Position numbers and translations under genes: made by a program. From Undibacterium hunanense (GTDB lineage Bacteria; Pseudomonadota; Gammaproteobacteria; Burkholderiales; Burkholderiaceae_D), in NCBI RefSeq assembly GCF_014284335.1, contig NZ_JACOGF010000006.1, positions 186,001-250,000 on the forward strand: a stretch of 64,000 nucleotides of DNA, given 5' to 3'. The notes beneath the pieces were generated by a model that saw only the letters and a list, made by a program, of their open reading frames with translations, made no database searches and was not told where the DNA came from. Position 1 is the stretch's first letter. Every line of letters begins with the position of its first letter. This document shows positions 1 to 9,844 of the stretch, piece by piece.

Positions 1-547
1 TGGAAAATGCCGCCCGTGCCACATCGCCCGCTTCAGCCAGGGATTTTTTCATGTAACGCAGATAAGCACCACCATGACGTGCTTCATCCTGGCTAATGAT
101 TTTGTAGATATGTTTGATCACTGGCTCAGTGTGCCAGTCAGACGCGCAACGATACCAGTGATTCAGGCGTATCTCGCCGCAAAAGTGCAGCATCAGCGTT
201 TCCAGCGGTGGTGCCGGGTCGAACTCGAAACGTACATTGTCGAGTTCTTTTTCTGTCGGTACCAGTTCAGGATGAAAACGGCGCAGATATTCCATCAGCA
301 CCAGTGAGTGTTTTTGTTCTTCAAAAAACCAGATTGACATGAAGGCGCAAAAATCGCTGTCGCCACGGTTGTCGCGCAAGAACATTTCTGTCGCAGGCAG
401 GGCCGACCATTCTGTGATGGCATTCATCTTGATGGTTTGCGCCTGTTCTGGCGTCAGTTTGCTGGCGTCATATTTATCCCAGGGGATATCAGACTCCATA
501 TTCCAGCGCACTTGCTCCAAAGACTTGAATAACTCAGGGTAAAGCAT
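1..547 (-). CDS. Ferritin-like diiron protein, C-terminus outside window
   Basis: Reading the minus strand from the ATG at 547 gives an open frame of about 182 residues that runs off the left edge, so the C-terminus is missing. The protein is helical, without a signal peptide. It carries two diiron-type motifs: a helix with FFEEQKH near residue 75 and a later QDEARHGG near residue 162, with further acidic residues in between. This spacing fits the ferritin-like fold of acyl-ACP desaturases and related non-haem diiron oxidases; the exact substrate cannot be read. It is followed by 119 bases without a gene before the CysB-type regulator, which is on the same strand. The function beyond diiron oxidase or ferritin-like is not claimed. 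Confidence 0.7.
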   Translation of the reverse strand, partial: MLYPELFKSLEQVRWNMESDIPWDKYDASKLTPEQAQTIKMNAITEWSALPATEMFLRDNRGDSDFCAFMSIWFFEEQKHSLVLMEYLRRFHPELVPTEKELDNVRFEFDPAPPLETLMLHFCGEIRLNHWYRCASDWHTEPVIKHIYKIISQDEARHGGAYLRYMKKSLAEAGDVARAAFS

Positions 548-666
548 GGTGAACCTCTGATAAAAATAGCAAAAATTAGAATCTTTTACCTAATTTTACC
601 AGAGAGATGTGACGGCTTCACGACAAGCCTGTTTTGCTGACAAATCGCTGTTACAAATTTCCTGCT

Positions 667-1599
667 TTAATTCACTTCATTGTCGCTGATGGCCTGCCGT
701 ACTTCTTCACGGTCCAGGCTCGGGGCGAACTGTTGTATGAATTCATAAGTATAGCTACGCAGGTAGGCACCGCGCCTGACTGCAAGCCGCGTTACATTCG
801 GCGCGAACAGATGACCGGCAGATATGGTCCGCAGACCATGCGCACGCTGCACTTCTATCGCCATTGAAGCAACCAGCCCCACGCCCAGACCCAATGCCAC
901 ATATTGCTGGATCACATCTGAATCCATGGCAGTCAGCACGATGTCGGTACGCAGGCCCGCCAGGCGGAAGGCATCATCGATATGACCACGACCGGTAAAC
1001 CCTACATCATAAGTAATCAGCGGGTAGTTCGACAGGTCTTCCAGCGTCAGCACATCCTTGTTCAGCAGGGGATGGTTTTCCGGAACTACCACCACGTGGT
1101 TCCATTCATAGCAGGCGAAAGATGCCAGATCCTTGAATTGCGACAAACCTTCTGTTGCAATTCCGATATCCGCCTTGCCAGACAAGACCCATTCGGCAAT
1201 ATGTTCAGGTGAACTTTGTTGCAGGGCAATGCGCACATCCGGGAAAGCCTGGCGGAAACCCTGTACCACTTTCGGCAAGACATAGCGGGCCTGGGTATGG
1301 GTCGTAGCGATGGTCAGCGTACCCTTGGTCTGGTCTGAATAATCCTCGCCTGCCTGACGCAGGTTTTCTGCTTCCAGCAACAGACGTTCGATGATGGGCA
1401 GGATATCGCGACCCGGTTCGGTCAAACCGGTCAGTCGCTTGCCGTTGCGTTCAAAAATATCAACGCCCAGTTCTTCTTCCAGCTCACGTATCTGGCGGCT
1501 GACGCCAGGCTGTGAAGTGAACAAGACATTGGCGACTTCCGTCAGGTTGTAACCACGGCGCGATGCTTCACGAATGGAGCGTAATTGTTGGAAATTCAT
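667..1599 (-). CDS. cysB: CysB-type LysR regulator of sulfur assimilation
   Basis: This 310-residue LysR-type transcription factor has an N-terminal winged helix-turn-helix (about residues 1-60, with the SQPGVSRQIRELEEELG recognition region) and a periplasmic-binding-protein-like effector domain from about residue 90. In the CysB/Cbl family the effector domain senses sulfate, thiosulfate or O-/N-acetylserine and the protein activates sulfate and sulfonate uptake genes. Length and sequence match the Burkholderiales CysB group. The start lies 8 bases after the cysA stop, so it is the last gene of a cysTWA-cysB unit. Its placement means the regulator is probably made together with its own target. 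Candidate operators are described at 4496-4543 and 12735-12772. Confidence 0.9.
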   Translation of the reverse strand: MNFQQLRSIREASRRGYNLTEVANVLFTSQPGVSRQIRELEEELGVDIFERNGKRLTGLTEPGRDILPIIERLLLEAENLRQAGEDYSDQTKGTLTIATTHTQARYVLPKVVQGFRQAFPDVRIALQQSSPEHIAEWVLSGKADIGIATEGLSQFKDLASFACYEWNHVVVVPENHPLLNKDVLTLEDLSNYPLITYDVGFTGRGHIDDAFRLAGLRTDIVLTAMDSDVIQQYVALGLGVGLVASMAIEVQRAHGLRTISAGHLFAPNVTRLAVRRGAYLRSYTYEFIQQFAPSLDREEVRQAISDNEVN

Positions 1600-1607
1600 G
1601 GCTTACC

Positions 1608-2672
1608 TTATTGAGCGTCGACAAACACATGGAGGCGCTTGGGGCGCACTACCAATGCTTCACCGACTTTGAGTTTCAGTTGTTCACAACGTTCGGTGGA
1701 AATCATGGCTTCCACCAGTTCACCGTTGTCATCCCGTTCCAGCTCCAGCTGTGCCAGCGGCCCTATGCTGTGCACGCGGCGCAATTGCACCACCAGCCCG
1801 GCAGCGCCGGGTGAATAACGATCAATTTCCAGCTCATGCGGTCGCACATATCCGGTGCCGAAAGCATCGCGCGTATCGGCATGACCAGGCGCTTCAAACG
1901 GTACGCCATCAGCATCCAGTATGCCTTCATGGATACGACCACGGAACAGGTTCACATTACCAAGGAAACCGTATACAAAAGGCGTGGCTGGATGGTGATA
2001 CACCTCAGCCGGGGCACCGACCTGCTCGACCTTGCCGTGGTTCATGAGCACGATCTTGTCGGCCACTTCCAGCGCTTCTTCCTGATCATGGGTGACGAAG
2101 ATACTGGTCACATGCAATTCATCATGCAGGCGGCGCAGCCAGCGACGCAATTCCTTGCGCACCTTGGCATCCAGCGCACCGAAAGGTTCATCCAGCAACA
2201 GTACGCGCGGTTCCACAGCCAGCGCACGGGCCAGCGCAATACGCTGACGTTGGCCACCAGACAATTGCGGTGGATAACGATCAGCCAGCCAGTCGAGTTG
2301 CACCAGTTCCAGCAGCTTGGTGACCTTTTCCTTGATCTCGCTTTCCTTCGGGCGCAAATGACGCGGTTTGACACGCAGGCCGAAAGCGATATTTTCAAAG
2401 ATGGTCATGTGCTTGAACAGCGCATAGTGCTGAAATACGAAACCCACCTGGCGTTCGCGCACATGCTGGGCCGACGCATCCTGACCATCCAGCAAGACCT
2501 GGCCGCTATCGGCATATTCCAGCCCGGCGATGATGCGCAGCAACGTGGTTTTGCCACAGCCCGATGGCCCCAGCAAGGCAGTCAGTTCGCCATTCGGAAA
2601 ATCCAGCGATACCTTATCCAGCGCGGTGAAATTGCCAAAACGTTTTTGTAATTGATTAACAGCGATACTCAC
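1608..2672 (-). CDS. cysA: Sulfate/thiosulfate ABC transporter ATPase CysA
   Basis: The 354-residue ABC ATPase energises sulfate/thiosulfate import through the CysTW pore. Visible motifs are Walker [10 protein letters not shown] (about residues 34-42), the Q-loop in VFQHYALF, the ABC signature [15 protein letters not shown], Walker [13 protein letters not shown] and the H-loop [11 protein letters not shown]-terminal TOBE-like regulatory region occupies roughly residues 235-354, as in CysA/PotA-type subunits. The start codon is GTG at 2672, seven bases after a GGGAG ribosome binding site. The gene follows cysW by 11 bases and precedes cysB by 8, so the four genes probably share a transcript. 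Confidence 0.95.
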   Translation of the reverse strand: MSIAVNQLQKRFGNFTALDKVSLDFPNGELTALLGPSGCGKTTLLRIIAGLEYADSGQVLLDGQDASAQHVRERQVGFVFQHYALFKHMTIFENIAFGLRVKPRHLRPKESEIKEKVTKLLELVQLDWLADRYPPQLSGGQRQRIALARALAVEPRVLLLDEPFGALDAKVRKELRRWLRRLHDELHVTSIFVTHDQEEALEVADKIVLMNHGKVEQVGAPAEVYHHPATPFVYGFLGNVNLFRGRIHEGILDADGVPFEAPGHADTRDAFGTGYVRPHELEIDRYSPGAAGLVVQLRRVHSIGPLAQLELERDDNGELVEAMISTERCEQLKLKVGEALVVRPKRLHVFVDAQ

Positions 2673-2683
2673 GGTGAACTCCC

Positions 2684-3586
2684 TTATTTCTCTTCATTCT
2701 TGTGGCAAAGGCGATTTTCACTGGTACGCCATTCGACTAATGATTTAAGTGCCAGCGTCAGCAAAGCCAGCAAAGTCAGCAGCGAAGCGACCGCAAAGGC
2801 AGCAGTGAAGTTGTACTCGTTATATAAAATCTCGACTTGCAGCGGCATGGTATTGGTCTCGCCGCGGATATGGCCGGATACCACCGATACCGCTCCGAAT
2901 TCACCCATGGCACGGGCATTACACAAGATCACGCCATACAGCAAGCCCCATTTGATATTCGGCAAGGTCACATACCAGAAGGTCTTCCAGCCGGATGCCC
3001 CCAGCACCAGTGCCGCTTCTTCCTCTTCACTACCCTGCGCCTGCATCAGAGGAATCAGTTCACGTGCGACAAAGGGAAAGGTGACGAAGATCGTCGCCAG
3101 TACAATGCCCGGCACGGCAAACAGAATCTTGATTTCATGATCACGCAACCATTCGCCAAACCAACCCTGGGCACCAAACAGCAATACATAGATCAAGCCA
3201 GAAATGACTGGCGACACCGAAAACGGCAGATCAATCAGCGTCAGCAAGACATTCTTGCCGCGGAATTCAAATTTCGCGATAGTCCACGCAGCTGCCACAC
3301 CAAATACCAGATTCAGCGGCACAGCGATGCCAGCTGCAATCAGGGTCAGTTTCACAGCAGACAAGGCATCTGGTTCGACAATAGCAGCCAGGTAAACTTG
3401 CCAGCCTTTTTTCAGTGCTTCGGCAAACACCGCTGCCAGTGGCACGAACAGAAACAGCGTCAGGAAAGCCAGCGCAGTCAGGGATAAAACAATGCGCACC
3501 CACAAAGGTTCTATGGTGGCAGCAGGAGTGATGACGGGCTCGTGCCGGCGTGCTGCCACAGGTGCATTGATGGTGATGGCAGTCAT
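2684..3586 (-). CDS. cysW: Sulfate ABC transporter permease CysW
   Basis: A 300-residue inner-membrane permease with about six hydrophobic segments starting near residue 30. The cytoplasmic EAA loop reads [23 protein letters not shown] (about residues 185-210), which docks the CysA ATPase. Together with CysT it forms the sulfate channel fed by the binding protein Sbp. The ATG overlaps the cysT stop codon by one base (TAATG), indicating translational coupling. The N-terminal 27 residues are hydrophilic and may be cytoplasmic. CysW rather than CysT is chosen from its position between cysT and cysA and from its sequence. Confidence 0.94.
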   Translation of the reverse strand: MTAITINAPVAARRHEPVITPAATIEPLWVRIVLSLTALAFLTLFLFVPLAAVFAEALKKGWQVYLAAIVEPDALSAVKLTLIAAGIAVPLNLVFGVAAAWTIAKFEFRGKNVLLTLIDLPFSVSPVISGLIYVLLFGAQGWFGEWLRDHEIKILFAVPGIVLATIFVTFPFVARELIPLMQAQGSEEEEAALVLGASGWKTFWYVTLPNIKWGLLYGVILCNARAMGEFGAVSVVSGHIRGETNTMPLQVEILYNEYNFTAAFAVASLLTLLALLTLALKSLVEWRTSENRLCHKNEEK

Positions 3587-4440
3587 TATTCTCTCCCTGC
3601 GTTTTGTCGGCTGCGGGTCCAGGCCTGCAGGGCATTAATCGACAGCAAGAGGCTGAAGGACAGCAACAGCATCACCACAGCAATCGCGGTTGCACCAGCG
3701 TAATCGTATTGTTCGAGTTTGGTAATCATGAACAGAGGAGTAATTTCAGAAACCATGGGCATATTGCCGGCGATAAAAATGACAGAACCGTATTCACCGG
3801 TAGCGCGGGCAAACGCCAGTGCAAAGCCGGTCAGCAAGGCGGGCAGGATACTGGGGAAGATGACCCGTGCAAAAGTCTGGAAATGGCTGGCACCCAGGCT
3901 GACGGCGGCTTCTTCCAGTTCTTTTTCCGCCTCTTCCAGCACGGGCTGTACGGTACGCACAACAAAAGGCAGGCCGATAAAAGTCAGAGCAACCAGCACG
4001 CCCAATGGGGTGTAGGCCACCTTGATACCCAGCGGTACCAACAGCTTGCCTATCCAGCCATTCGGTGCATACAGAGTTGCCAGGGTGATGCCAGCGACCG
4101 CAGTCGGCAAGGCAAACGGCAGGTCAACCAACGCATCCACCAGTTTTTTACCGGGGAATTTATAGCGCACCAGCACCCAGGCAACAATGCCGCCGAAGAA
4201 CACATTGATCAGCGCCCCCAGTAAGGAAGCACCGAAAGTCAGCTTATAGGAAGCGATAACGCGCTCAGAAGTGACCGTATTCCAGAAAGCCTCCCAGGTC
4301 ATGGTAAAGGTCTTCAGAAATACCGCCGACAGCGGTATCAGTACGATCAGCCCCAGATAAAACAGGGTAAATCCCAGGGAAAGATGAAATCCCGGGATAA
4401 CGCGCCTGACTTGTGGATTATTGCCAAAAAACCTTGCCAT
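3586..4440 (-). CDS. cysT: Sulfate ABC transporter permease CysT
   Basis: A 284-residue permease with six predicted membrane helices and an EAA motif ([21 protein letters not shown], about residues 170-190). In the CysT/CysU family it pairs with CysW to carry sulfate or thiosulfate across the inner membrane. It is the first gene of the cysTWA-cysB unit. The 186-base region before it holds a long inverted repeat (4496-4543) that fits an operator. The binding protein gene sbp is not adjacent; it sits about 7 kb away at the head of the sulfonate cluster on the same strand. Confidence 0.94.
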   Translation of the reverse strand: MARFFGNNPQVRRVIPGFHLSLGFTLFYLGLIVLIPLSAVFLKTFTMTWEAFWNTVTSERVIASYKLTFGASLLGALINVFFGGIVAWVLVRYKFPGKKLVDALVDLPFALPTAVAGITLATLYAPNGWIGKLLVPLGIKVAYTPLGVLVALTFIGLPFVVRTVQPVLEEAEKELEEAAVSLGASHFQTFARVIFPSILPALLTGFALAFARATGEYGSVIFIAGNMPMVSEITPLFMITKLEQYDYAGATAIAVVMLLLSFSLLLSINALQAWTRSRQNAGRE

Positions 4441-4495
4441 ATGCAGCCCTTATTACAGATACGACTATTGATGAGTAATATTGGCAGTTTTTCGT

Positions 4496-4543
4496 TATAT
4501 AGAAAACGAATTTTTTCTTATTCCTAAATTCGTTTTCCATATA
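4496..4543. promoter_or_regulatory. Candidate CysB operator upstream of cysT
   Basis: An extended inverted repeat, with 12-base perfect core arms GAAAACGAATTT (4502-4513) and AAATTCGTTTTC (4526-4537) separated by 12 bases. The symmetry continues outward imperfectly into ATATA-type ends. It lies 56-103 bases before the cysT start, a normal place for a LysR-type activator. A related AT-rich repeat with AAAACGAA and TTTTATATA elements sits at nearly the same distance before sbp. The repeat is seen directly; the assignment to CysB is inference. Confidence 0.5.
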
Positions 4544-4626
4544 TGGAGCAGGCAAATTCAGCTTTTCGCTTTGTTTTTACTGAATTTTGATAATTATTAA
4601 GCAATAAATCAGGCTTGCAATGGATC

Positions 4627-5472
4627 TCATGCAAATTTGACAGTGTCTTCAAACAACACTGCCTGTTGATGTTCTGCCCTGCTTAACAGACCAGCTTTCG
4701 GCAAGTCAAACAGGAAGCCCTGTATCAGGTAAGGGCTGGCGGTCTGATTGCCTTCACGCAAGGCCTGTAGCCTTTTTTGATTTTCGATACGGCGGAAAAT
4801 CACATGGCAATTGCCACGGTCGGCCTGTTCCAGCAAACGAACCTGTGCCTGCGCATCATTGGCCAGACTGATATCCACCTTGATGGAGTCGGGCCGTATG
4901 CGATCCAGCAAATCACTGGCCTGCTCCAGGCTGGCGGAATGCAGGCCAATACGGAAGCCATTGCGGCGATAATTTTCTGCCACATGGGTCAACACCCAGC
5001 GCTGGCTGGGCGTAATCTGCGGCAATTGCAGGATGACGTGGTGATGTGGCAATTCCAGCACATCCAGAATGCGGCGAAACGCCATACCGTGGTTTCCTTC
5101 CACCGCGGCCAGCAGCCTGCTGTGCACACTCAGATACAAGTCCAGTTGTGCACTTTCGGGCTGGCGGTAGAAGTTCAGGGTATGCAGCAGACGACACAAG
5201 CGGTCCAGTTCTACCGATTCATCATCATTGGCAGCGTTTTCCAGCAACTTCCAGATATTCAGACCCTGGTCATCGCTGGCATAACTGCGTGCATAGGCCT
5301 CATAGGCCACAACACGCCCGTCATCTCCTGAACGTATCGCCTGGAAGGCGCTGGTCAGGGTGGAATTAAAATACCGTCCACGGGCACGCCCCTGTTCATC
5401 CAGCCAGAGATTGGTGGTGGCCAGTGTACTTTGCAGGCGGCTCAGATAGTTTTGCAATGCGGGATAGTGCAT
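4627..5472 (-). CDS. Degenerate EAL-domain protein in sulfur locus
   Basis: A 281-residue protein with the overall shape of a c-di-GMP phosphodiesterase EAL domain. The signature EALxR reads EAYAR (about residue 58), and the metal-binding DDFG segment is replaced by RIGLHSAS (about residue 174). The motif following IKVDI and the terminal QGFLFD (QGYxF) segment are retained. Loss of the DDFG metal ligands suggests it cannot hydrolyse c-di-GMP and may act as a sensor or protein-binding module. The start at 5472 has a good ribosome binding site (GAAGAGG) 6 bases upstream; an earlier ATG at 5514 overlaps the molbindin gene and has none. It follows that gene and precedes cysTWA, all on one strand. 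Confidence 0.75.
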   Translation of the reverse strand: MHYPALQNYLSRLQSTLATTNLWLDEQGRARGRYFNSTLTSAFQAIRSGDDGRVVAYEAYARSYASDDQGLNIWKLLENAANDDESVELDRLCRLLHTLNFYRQPESAQLDLYLSVHSRLLAAVEGNHGMAFRRILDVLELPHHHVILQLPQITPSQRWVLTHVAENYRRNGFRIGLHSASLEQASDLLDRIRPDSIKVDISLANDAQAQVRLLEQADRGNCHVIFRRIENQKRLQALREGNQTASPYLIQGFLFDLPKAGLLSRAEHQQAVLFEDTVKFA

Positions 5473-5500
5473 GCAGACCTCTTCGAAGACAGTGGTGTTT

Positions 5501-5716
5501 CTATAATTTTGCAATCGATACTTCGGTTGCCTTGACCAGTGCCACCACTTCAGAACCGATGACCAGATTCAGGTCCTTGATGGAGCGGGTAGTGATCACC
5601 GAAGTCACGATACCAGCCGGCGTCTCTACATCCACCTCGGATACCACCGGACCTTCAATGATGGTTTTGATTTTTCCGCGAAATTGATTGCGGACGTTGA
5701 TGGCTTGTATGCTCAT
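5501..5716 (-). CDS. Molbindin-like TOBE (Mop) domain protein
   Basis: A 71-residue protein consisting of one TOBE/Mop domain: NQFRGKIKTIIEGPVVSEVDV followed by ITTRSIKDLNL and GSEVVALVKATEV. Stand-alone Mop proteins bind molybdate or tungstate oxyanions in the cytoplasm as storage or homeostasis proteins; sulfate is a chemically similar oxyanion, which may explain the setting between ssuB and cysTWA. It has a CTTTTGAAAAGGAAG-type Shine-Dalgarno stretch (plus-strand complement visible at 5718-5728). The EAL gene follows after 28 bases. Whether it binds molybdate or sulfate here is not readable. Confidence 0.85.
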   Translation of the reverse strand: MSIQAINVRNQFRGKIKTIIEGPVVSEVDVETPAGIVTSVITTRSIKDLNLVIGSEVVALVKATEVSIAKL

Positions 5717-5807
5717 GATGCTTCCTTTTGAAAACTTGAATGAAAATTAAAATGGAAATTAAAATGTAAGACTGTCTGCAATGCGGTAATACATGTACAG
5801 CAGCTTT

Positions 5808-6737
5808 CTAAATCGCCCATGCGACCTGGCTTACGGTTCGCAACAGTGAAACATCACCCAGTTCTGTATCCAGTTCTGGTGACGGTTTTTGCAATACCCG
5901 CCTTAATATGCTTTCTTCCAGTTCGGCAAATTTGGGGTTGCCGCGTGAACGCGGTCTGGGTAAATCAATCCTGCTGTCCAGGGTGATCTGACCATCTTCT
6001 ATCAGGATCACACGGTCAGCCAGGGCAATCGCCTCCTGCACATCATGCGTCACCAGCACGGCAGTAAAGCCGCGTTGCTGCCACAGGCTTTCAATCAGGT
6101 TCTGCATTTCTATGCGGGTCAGGGCATCCAGCGCACCCAAAGGTTCGTCCAGCAATAACAGGGCTGGTTCGTGTACCAATGCTCTTGCCAGCGCAACGCG
6201 CTGACGCTGGCCACCTGACAGGACAGATGGCCACTCATCAGCGCGCTCTGCCAGCGCTACTTTCTGCAAAGCCTGACGGGCTTTGGACTGATCACTGCCA
6301 AGTCCAAGCGCCACGTTATCAATCACGGTTTTCCATGGCAGCAGGCGAGAATCCTGAAACATCACGCGAGTATCCGGTTTTTTGCCGGCCTGTCCCCGGG
6401 TCTGATCAGCATTGAATTCCAGGCTGCCGCTATCGGCCTGCTCCAAACCTCCAATCAGGCGTAACAGCGTGCTTTTGCCGCACCCGCTGCGACCGATCAC
6501 AGCGACAAACTCACCAGCCTGCACTTGCAGGTTCAGTGATTTCAATACCTGCCGCCCCTGATACGACTTTTGTATGACACGCAAATCCAGTGATGCACCA
6601 CGTCCAGCTTCAGTCTGCTCATTGGCGGCACTACCCCACTCACCGGCGGCGGTGGTTTCCCAACCACCATCCAGCTCTTCACGCAGGGCTGCGATTTCTG
6701 CCACGGCACTTAATGGAAATTCAGGAAACTGATGCAT
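5808..6737 (-). CDS. ssuB: Aliphatic sulfonate ABC transporter ATPase SsuB
   Basis: A 309-residue ABC ATPase with Walker [11 protein letters not shown]-loop [12 protein letters not shown], signature [15 protein letters not shown], Walker [13 protein letters not shown] and H-loop VTHDVQEA. The QDSRLLPW form is typical of the nitrate/sulfonate/taurine group. It powers uptake of alkanesulfonates through SsuC. The ATG at 6737 is preceded by AAAGGAGGG and lies 2 bases after the ssuC stop; an upstream in-frame start at 6779 would overlap ssuC and is less likely. An N-terminal extension of about 50 residues before the ATPase domain is hydrophilic and not explained. Confidence 0.93.
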   Translation of the reverse strand: MHQFPEFPLSAVAEIAALREELDGGWETTAAGEWGSAANEQTEAGRGASLDLRVIQKSYQGRQVLKSLNLQVQAGEFVAVIGRSGCGKSTLLRLIGGLEQADSGSLEFNADQTRGQAGKKPDTRVMFQDSRLLPWKTVIDNVALGLGSDQSKARQALQKVALAERADEWPSVLSGGQRQRVALARALVHEPALLLLDEPLGALDALTRIEMQNLIESLWQQRGFTAVLVTHDVQEAIALADRVILIEDGQITLDSRIDLPRPRSRGNPKFAELEESILRRVLQKPSPELDTELGDVSLLRTVSQVAWAI

Positions 6738-6739
6738 GC

Positions 6740-7624
6740 TTATGCCCTCCTTTGATACGACGGATGCCAGCGCAGGCAATAATGCTCAAGCGCCCGCGAC
6801 AAGACATCTGCCAGCTTGCCCAGCAAGGCGTACAGCAATATCCCTACCAGTACCACATCGGTTTGTAAAAATTCACGGGCATTCATGGTCATGTAGCCTA
6901 TGCCAGCCTGTGCCGAAATGGTTTCGGCAACAATCAGCAATACCCACACCAGGCCCAGCGAAAAACGTACCCCTACCAGTATCGATGGCAATGCTCCGGG
7001 CAGTATCACATCGCGGTACAAAGCCCAGCCTGACAGGCCATAACTTTGCGCCATTTCTATCAAGCCCTTATCCACCGTGCGGATACCATGGAAAGTATTC
7101 AGGTACACCGGGAAAAACACACCAACCGACACCAGGAACAGTTTTGCCGATTCATCAATACCAAACCACAAGATCACCAGCGGTATCAGCGCCAGCGCCG
7201 GAATATTTCTGATCATTTGCAGCGTGGTATCAAGCAGGGTTTCGGCAAACCGGAAACTGCCTGTCAGCAAACCCAGCAACAAGCCCAAACCGCCACCGAC
7301 AATAAAACCGGAAATCGCACGCCACAAACTGGTCTTTGCATGGGTCCAGATTTCCCCCGATACACCCAGGGTCCAGAAGGCCCGCGCCACGGCCAGCGGC
7401 TCTGGCAAAATGCGGCTGGACAGATACCCTGTCTGCGCAGCAATCTGCCACACCAGTATCAGGATCAGTGGCAGGGCCCATGGCAATAATTTTCTGAACA
7501 GTTGCACGCCAAACTGACGCCACGCGATGCGACTGAATATTCCACCGGGCACAGAACCGCCACCCTGGCGCAGATGACCAGGCAACTCGGCAAATTGCGC
7601 TACTTCAGTGATGATGGGACCCAT
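6740..7624 (-). CDS. ssuC: Aliphatic sulfonate ABC transporter permease SsuC
   Basis: A 294-residue inner-membrane permease of the nitrate/sulfonate/taurine type. Six hydrophobic helices begin around residue 45, after a longer than usual hydrophilic N-terminus. The EAA-like loop reads [25 protein letters not shown] (about residues 182-205). It forms the channel for alkanesulfonates delivered by SsuA and energised by SsuB. The start has an AGGAGG ribosome binding site and lies 8 bases behind ssuD, so ssuD, ssuC and ssuB form one translation-coupled unit. Confidence 0.93.
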   Translation of the reverse strand: MGPIITEVAQFAELPGHLRQGGGSVPGGIFSRIAWRQFGVQLFRKLLPWALPLILILVWQIAAQTGYLSSRILPEPLAVARAFWTLGVSGEIWTHAKTSLWRAISGFIVGGGLGLLLGLLTGSFRFAETLLDTTLQMIRNIPALALIPLVILWFGIDESAKLFLVSVGVFFPVYLNTFHGIRTVDKGLIEMAQSYGLSGWALYRDVILPGALPSILVGVRFSLGLVWVLLIVAETISAQAGIGYMTMNAREFLQTDVVLVGILLYALLGKLADVLSRALEHYCLRWHPSYQRRA

Positions 7625-7632
7625 ATAGCCTC

Positions 7633-8784
7633 CTAGCTTTGTGACACCTTGGGCACGATACTGTTTGCCATGACTTCGCCAAACGGTCCGGTCAGAGTGC
7701 TGGATACGTCAGGTGTTTCCTTACCTATCAATGGAAACACCAGTTCGGAAAAACGATACGACTCTTCCAGATGTGGATAGCCAGAAAAGATGAAGGTATC
7801 GATACCCAGCGCCGCATATTCCTTGATACGCGCAGCCACGGTTTCCGGGTCACCCACCAGGGCCGTACCGGCACCGCCACGCACCAGGCCAACACCAGCC
7901 CACAGGTTCGGCGACACTTCCAGCTTGTCGCGTTTGCCGCCGTGCAGGGCAACCATGCGTTGCTGACCGACAGAATCCATTTTGGCAAAGGCTTTTTGTG
8001 CTCTTTCGATAACGTCATCATCGACATAACGGATCAGGTCTTCTGCCGCCTGCCAGGCTTCTTCATTGGTTTCGCGCACGATTACGTGCAGGCGTATGCC
8101 AAAGCGCAGGGTACGGCCATGTCTGGCGGCACGGGCGCGCATGTCGGCAATCTTGGCCCCCACCGCTGCTGGCGGTTCACCCCAGGTCAGGTAAACATCA
8201 ACCTGTTCGGCTGCCAGTTCATGCGCAGGCTCGGAAGAGCCGCCAAAATACAAAGGCGGATACGGCTTTTGCACAGGCGGAAACAGGGTCTTTGCACCCT
8301 TGACCGTAATATGTTCGCCTTCAAAATCATATCCGCTGTCCCCACCCTCGCCAGCCAGAGAAGCGCGCCAGACACGTAAAAATTCTTCCGTGATTTCATA
8401 GCGTTTTTCATGATCCGCAAACAGGCCATCGGCCTCCAGTTCGCCCTGATCACCGCCGGTGACGATATTGATCAGCAAGCGTCCTTTCGACAGACGATCA
8501 AAGGTCGACGCCATGCGCACTGCCAGGCCCGGTGAACTCAGACCAGGACGTATCGCCACCAGGAATTTCAATTTGGTGGTGGCGCTGATCAGGCTGGATG
8601 CAACCACCCATGCATCTTCGCAGGAACGGCCAGTCGGCAGCAACACACCGTCATAGCCCTGGGTATCGGCCGCCACGGCGATCTGACGCAAGTAATCATA
8701 ATTGATCTGGCGCGCGCCTTTGGTCGTACCCAGATAGCGGCTGTCGCCGTGCGTAGGAATAAACCAGAATATGTTCAAGCTCAT
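7633..8784 (-). CDS. ssuD: FMNH2-dependent alkanesulfonate monooxygenase SsuD
   Basis: A 383-residue luciferase-fold monooxygenase that splits alkanesulfonates into an aldehyde and sulfite using O2 and FMNH2 supplied by SsuE. The N-terminus ([19 protein letters not shown]) and the segments [18 protein letters not shown] and [19 protein letters not shown] match the SsuD family closely, as does the length. The AAAAGGAAAC ribosome binding site precedes the ATG. It lies between ssuA and ssuC. The released sulfite enters cysteine synthesis, tying this cluster to the neighbouring sulfate genes. Confidence 0.95.
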   Translation of the reverse strand: MSLNIFWFIPTHGDSRYLGTTKGARQINYDYLRQIAVAADTQGYDGVLLPTGRSCEDAWVVASSLISATTKLKFLVAIRPGLSSPGLAVRMASTFDRLSKGRLLINIVTGGDQGELEADGLFADHEKRYEITEEFLRVWRASLAGEGGDSGYDFEGEHITVKGAKTLFPPVQKPYPPLYFGGSSEPAHELAAEQVDVYLTWGEPPAAVGAKIADMRARAARHGRTLRFGIRLHVIVRETNEEAWQAAEDLIRYVDDDVIERAQKAFAKMDSVGQQRMVALHGGKRDKLEVSPNLWAGVGLVRGGAGTALVGDPETVAARIKEYAALGIDTFIFSGYPHLEESYRFSELVFPLIGKETPDVSSTLTGPFGEVMANSIVPKVSQS

Positions 8785-8833
8785 CTTGTTTCCTTTTCAA
8801 ATTCTTTTATTGTCTCTTCTTGCTTTTTCTTGT

Positions 8834-9844
8834 TCACTGCTGTCTGGCAGCAGGTGGCAACCACACCGCATCTCTGACATTGACTACTTTGGGTATCAAC
8901 TTTTTCTGATAAAAATTGTCTGCGACGCGCTGTTGTTCATCAATAATGTTCTGGGTCAGGTAGACCACGGGCGAGCGCGGCCTGCGCTCCAGAAAGCTGG
9001 CAATAGTCGGCTTGTCCAGACCTGTGCTGGCGGCAATAATGGCGACTGCTTCATCCCGGTTTTTTTGCACGAAGGTGTCGCTACGCGTCAGTTCTTCAAA
9101 CAGTAGCTGTATCACTTTCGGATACCTGTCAGCAAAACTGCGGGATGACAGGTAGTGTGAGAGATTGTTGACAAGGCCCTTGCCGGTGGCGACCACTCTG
9201 ACCTGGGTGTTTTGTTCTATCGCAGCCCAATATGGATCCCAGATGGCCCAGACATCTACACTGCCGCGCTCAAAAGCGGCGCGTGCATCAGCAGGTGCCA
9301 GATAAACCGGCGTAATATCCGTCCATTGCAAACCGGCTTGCTGGACTGCACGCAAGACATGGTAGTGCGCACTGGAACCTTTCTGGAAGGCGATCTTTTT
9401 ACCTTTCAGGTCAGCCAGCGTGCGTATAGTGGATTCTGGCTTGACCAGAATCGCACTGACACCTGGCTTGGCTGGTTCGGCACCGACATACACAAGGTTG
9501 CTGCCAGCCGATTGCGCAAAAATAGGTGGCGGCTCACCGGTGGTAGCGAAATCGATACTGCCAACCGACAGGGCTTCCAGCATTTGCGGGCCGGCAGTAA
9601 ATTCAAACCAGCTGACTTTTACGCCTTTCAGTTGCTGTTCCAGCGCCTGTCTGTGTTTCAACAATGTCAGGTTGACCGAGCTTTTTTGAAAACCGATACG
9701 AATTTCTTTCGGCGCATCACCGGCACCTGGTGCCGCCTGGCTCAACGCCGGCAACAACATCAACAAGCTCAGCGCCAGGATAGGTTGCACAATACGTAGC
9801 AAAATACCTCGCACCAGTGTCGGCAATGACATCATCAACCTCAC
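8834..9844 (-). CDS. ssuA: Sulfonate-binding periplasmic protein SsuA, copy 1
   Basis: A 336-residue periplasmic binding protein with a signal peptide (hydrophobic stretch about residues 15-35, cleavage after LSQAAP or nearby). The mature part has the nitrate/sulfonate-binding fold: IRIGFQKSSVNLTLLK, the GSIDFATTGEPPPIFAQ ligand loop and ADARAAFERGSVDVWAIWDPYWAA. It captures alkanesulfonates and passes them to SsuBC. Its start overlaps the end of the second ssuA by 4 bases (ATGA). The two copies share layout but are clearly diverged, so this is an old duplication rather than a recent one; the ligand range may differ. Confidence 0.9.
   Translation of the reverse strand: MRLMMSLPTLVRGILLRIVQPILALSLLMLLPALSQAAPGAGDAPKEIRIGFQKSSVNLTLLKHRQALEQQLKGVKVSWFEFTAGPQMLEALSVGSIDFATTGEPPPIFAQSAGSNLVYVGAEPAKPGVSAILVKPESTIRTLADLKGKKIAFQKGSSAHYHVLRAVQQAGLQWTDITPVYLAPADARAAFERGSVDVWAIWDPYWAAIEQNTQVRVVATGKGLVNNLSHYLSSRSFADRYPKVIQLLFEELTRSDTFVQKNRDEAVAIIAASTGLDKPTIASFLERRPRSPVVYLTQNIIDEQQRVADNFYQKKLIPKVVNVRDAVWLPPAARQQ

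Noticed and set aside
1836-2651. A 271-codon plus-strand frame opposite cysA
   Set aside because: It is the antisense of a clear ABC ATPase, has no family features and no ribosome binding site; shadow of cysA.
5473-5514. Upstream start of the EAL gene at 5514
   Set aside because: It overlaps the molbindin gene and has no ribosome binding site, whereas 5472 has GAAGAGG.
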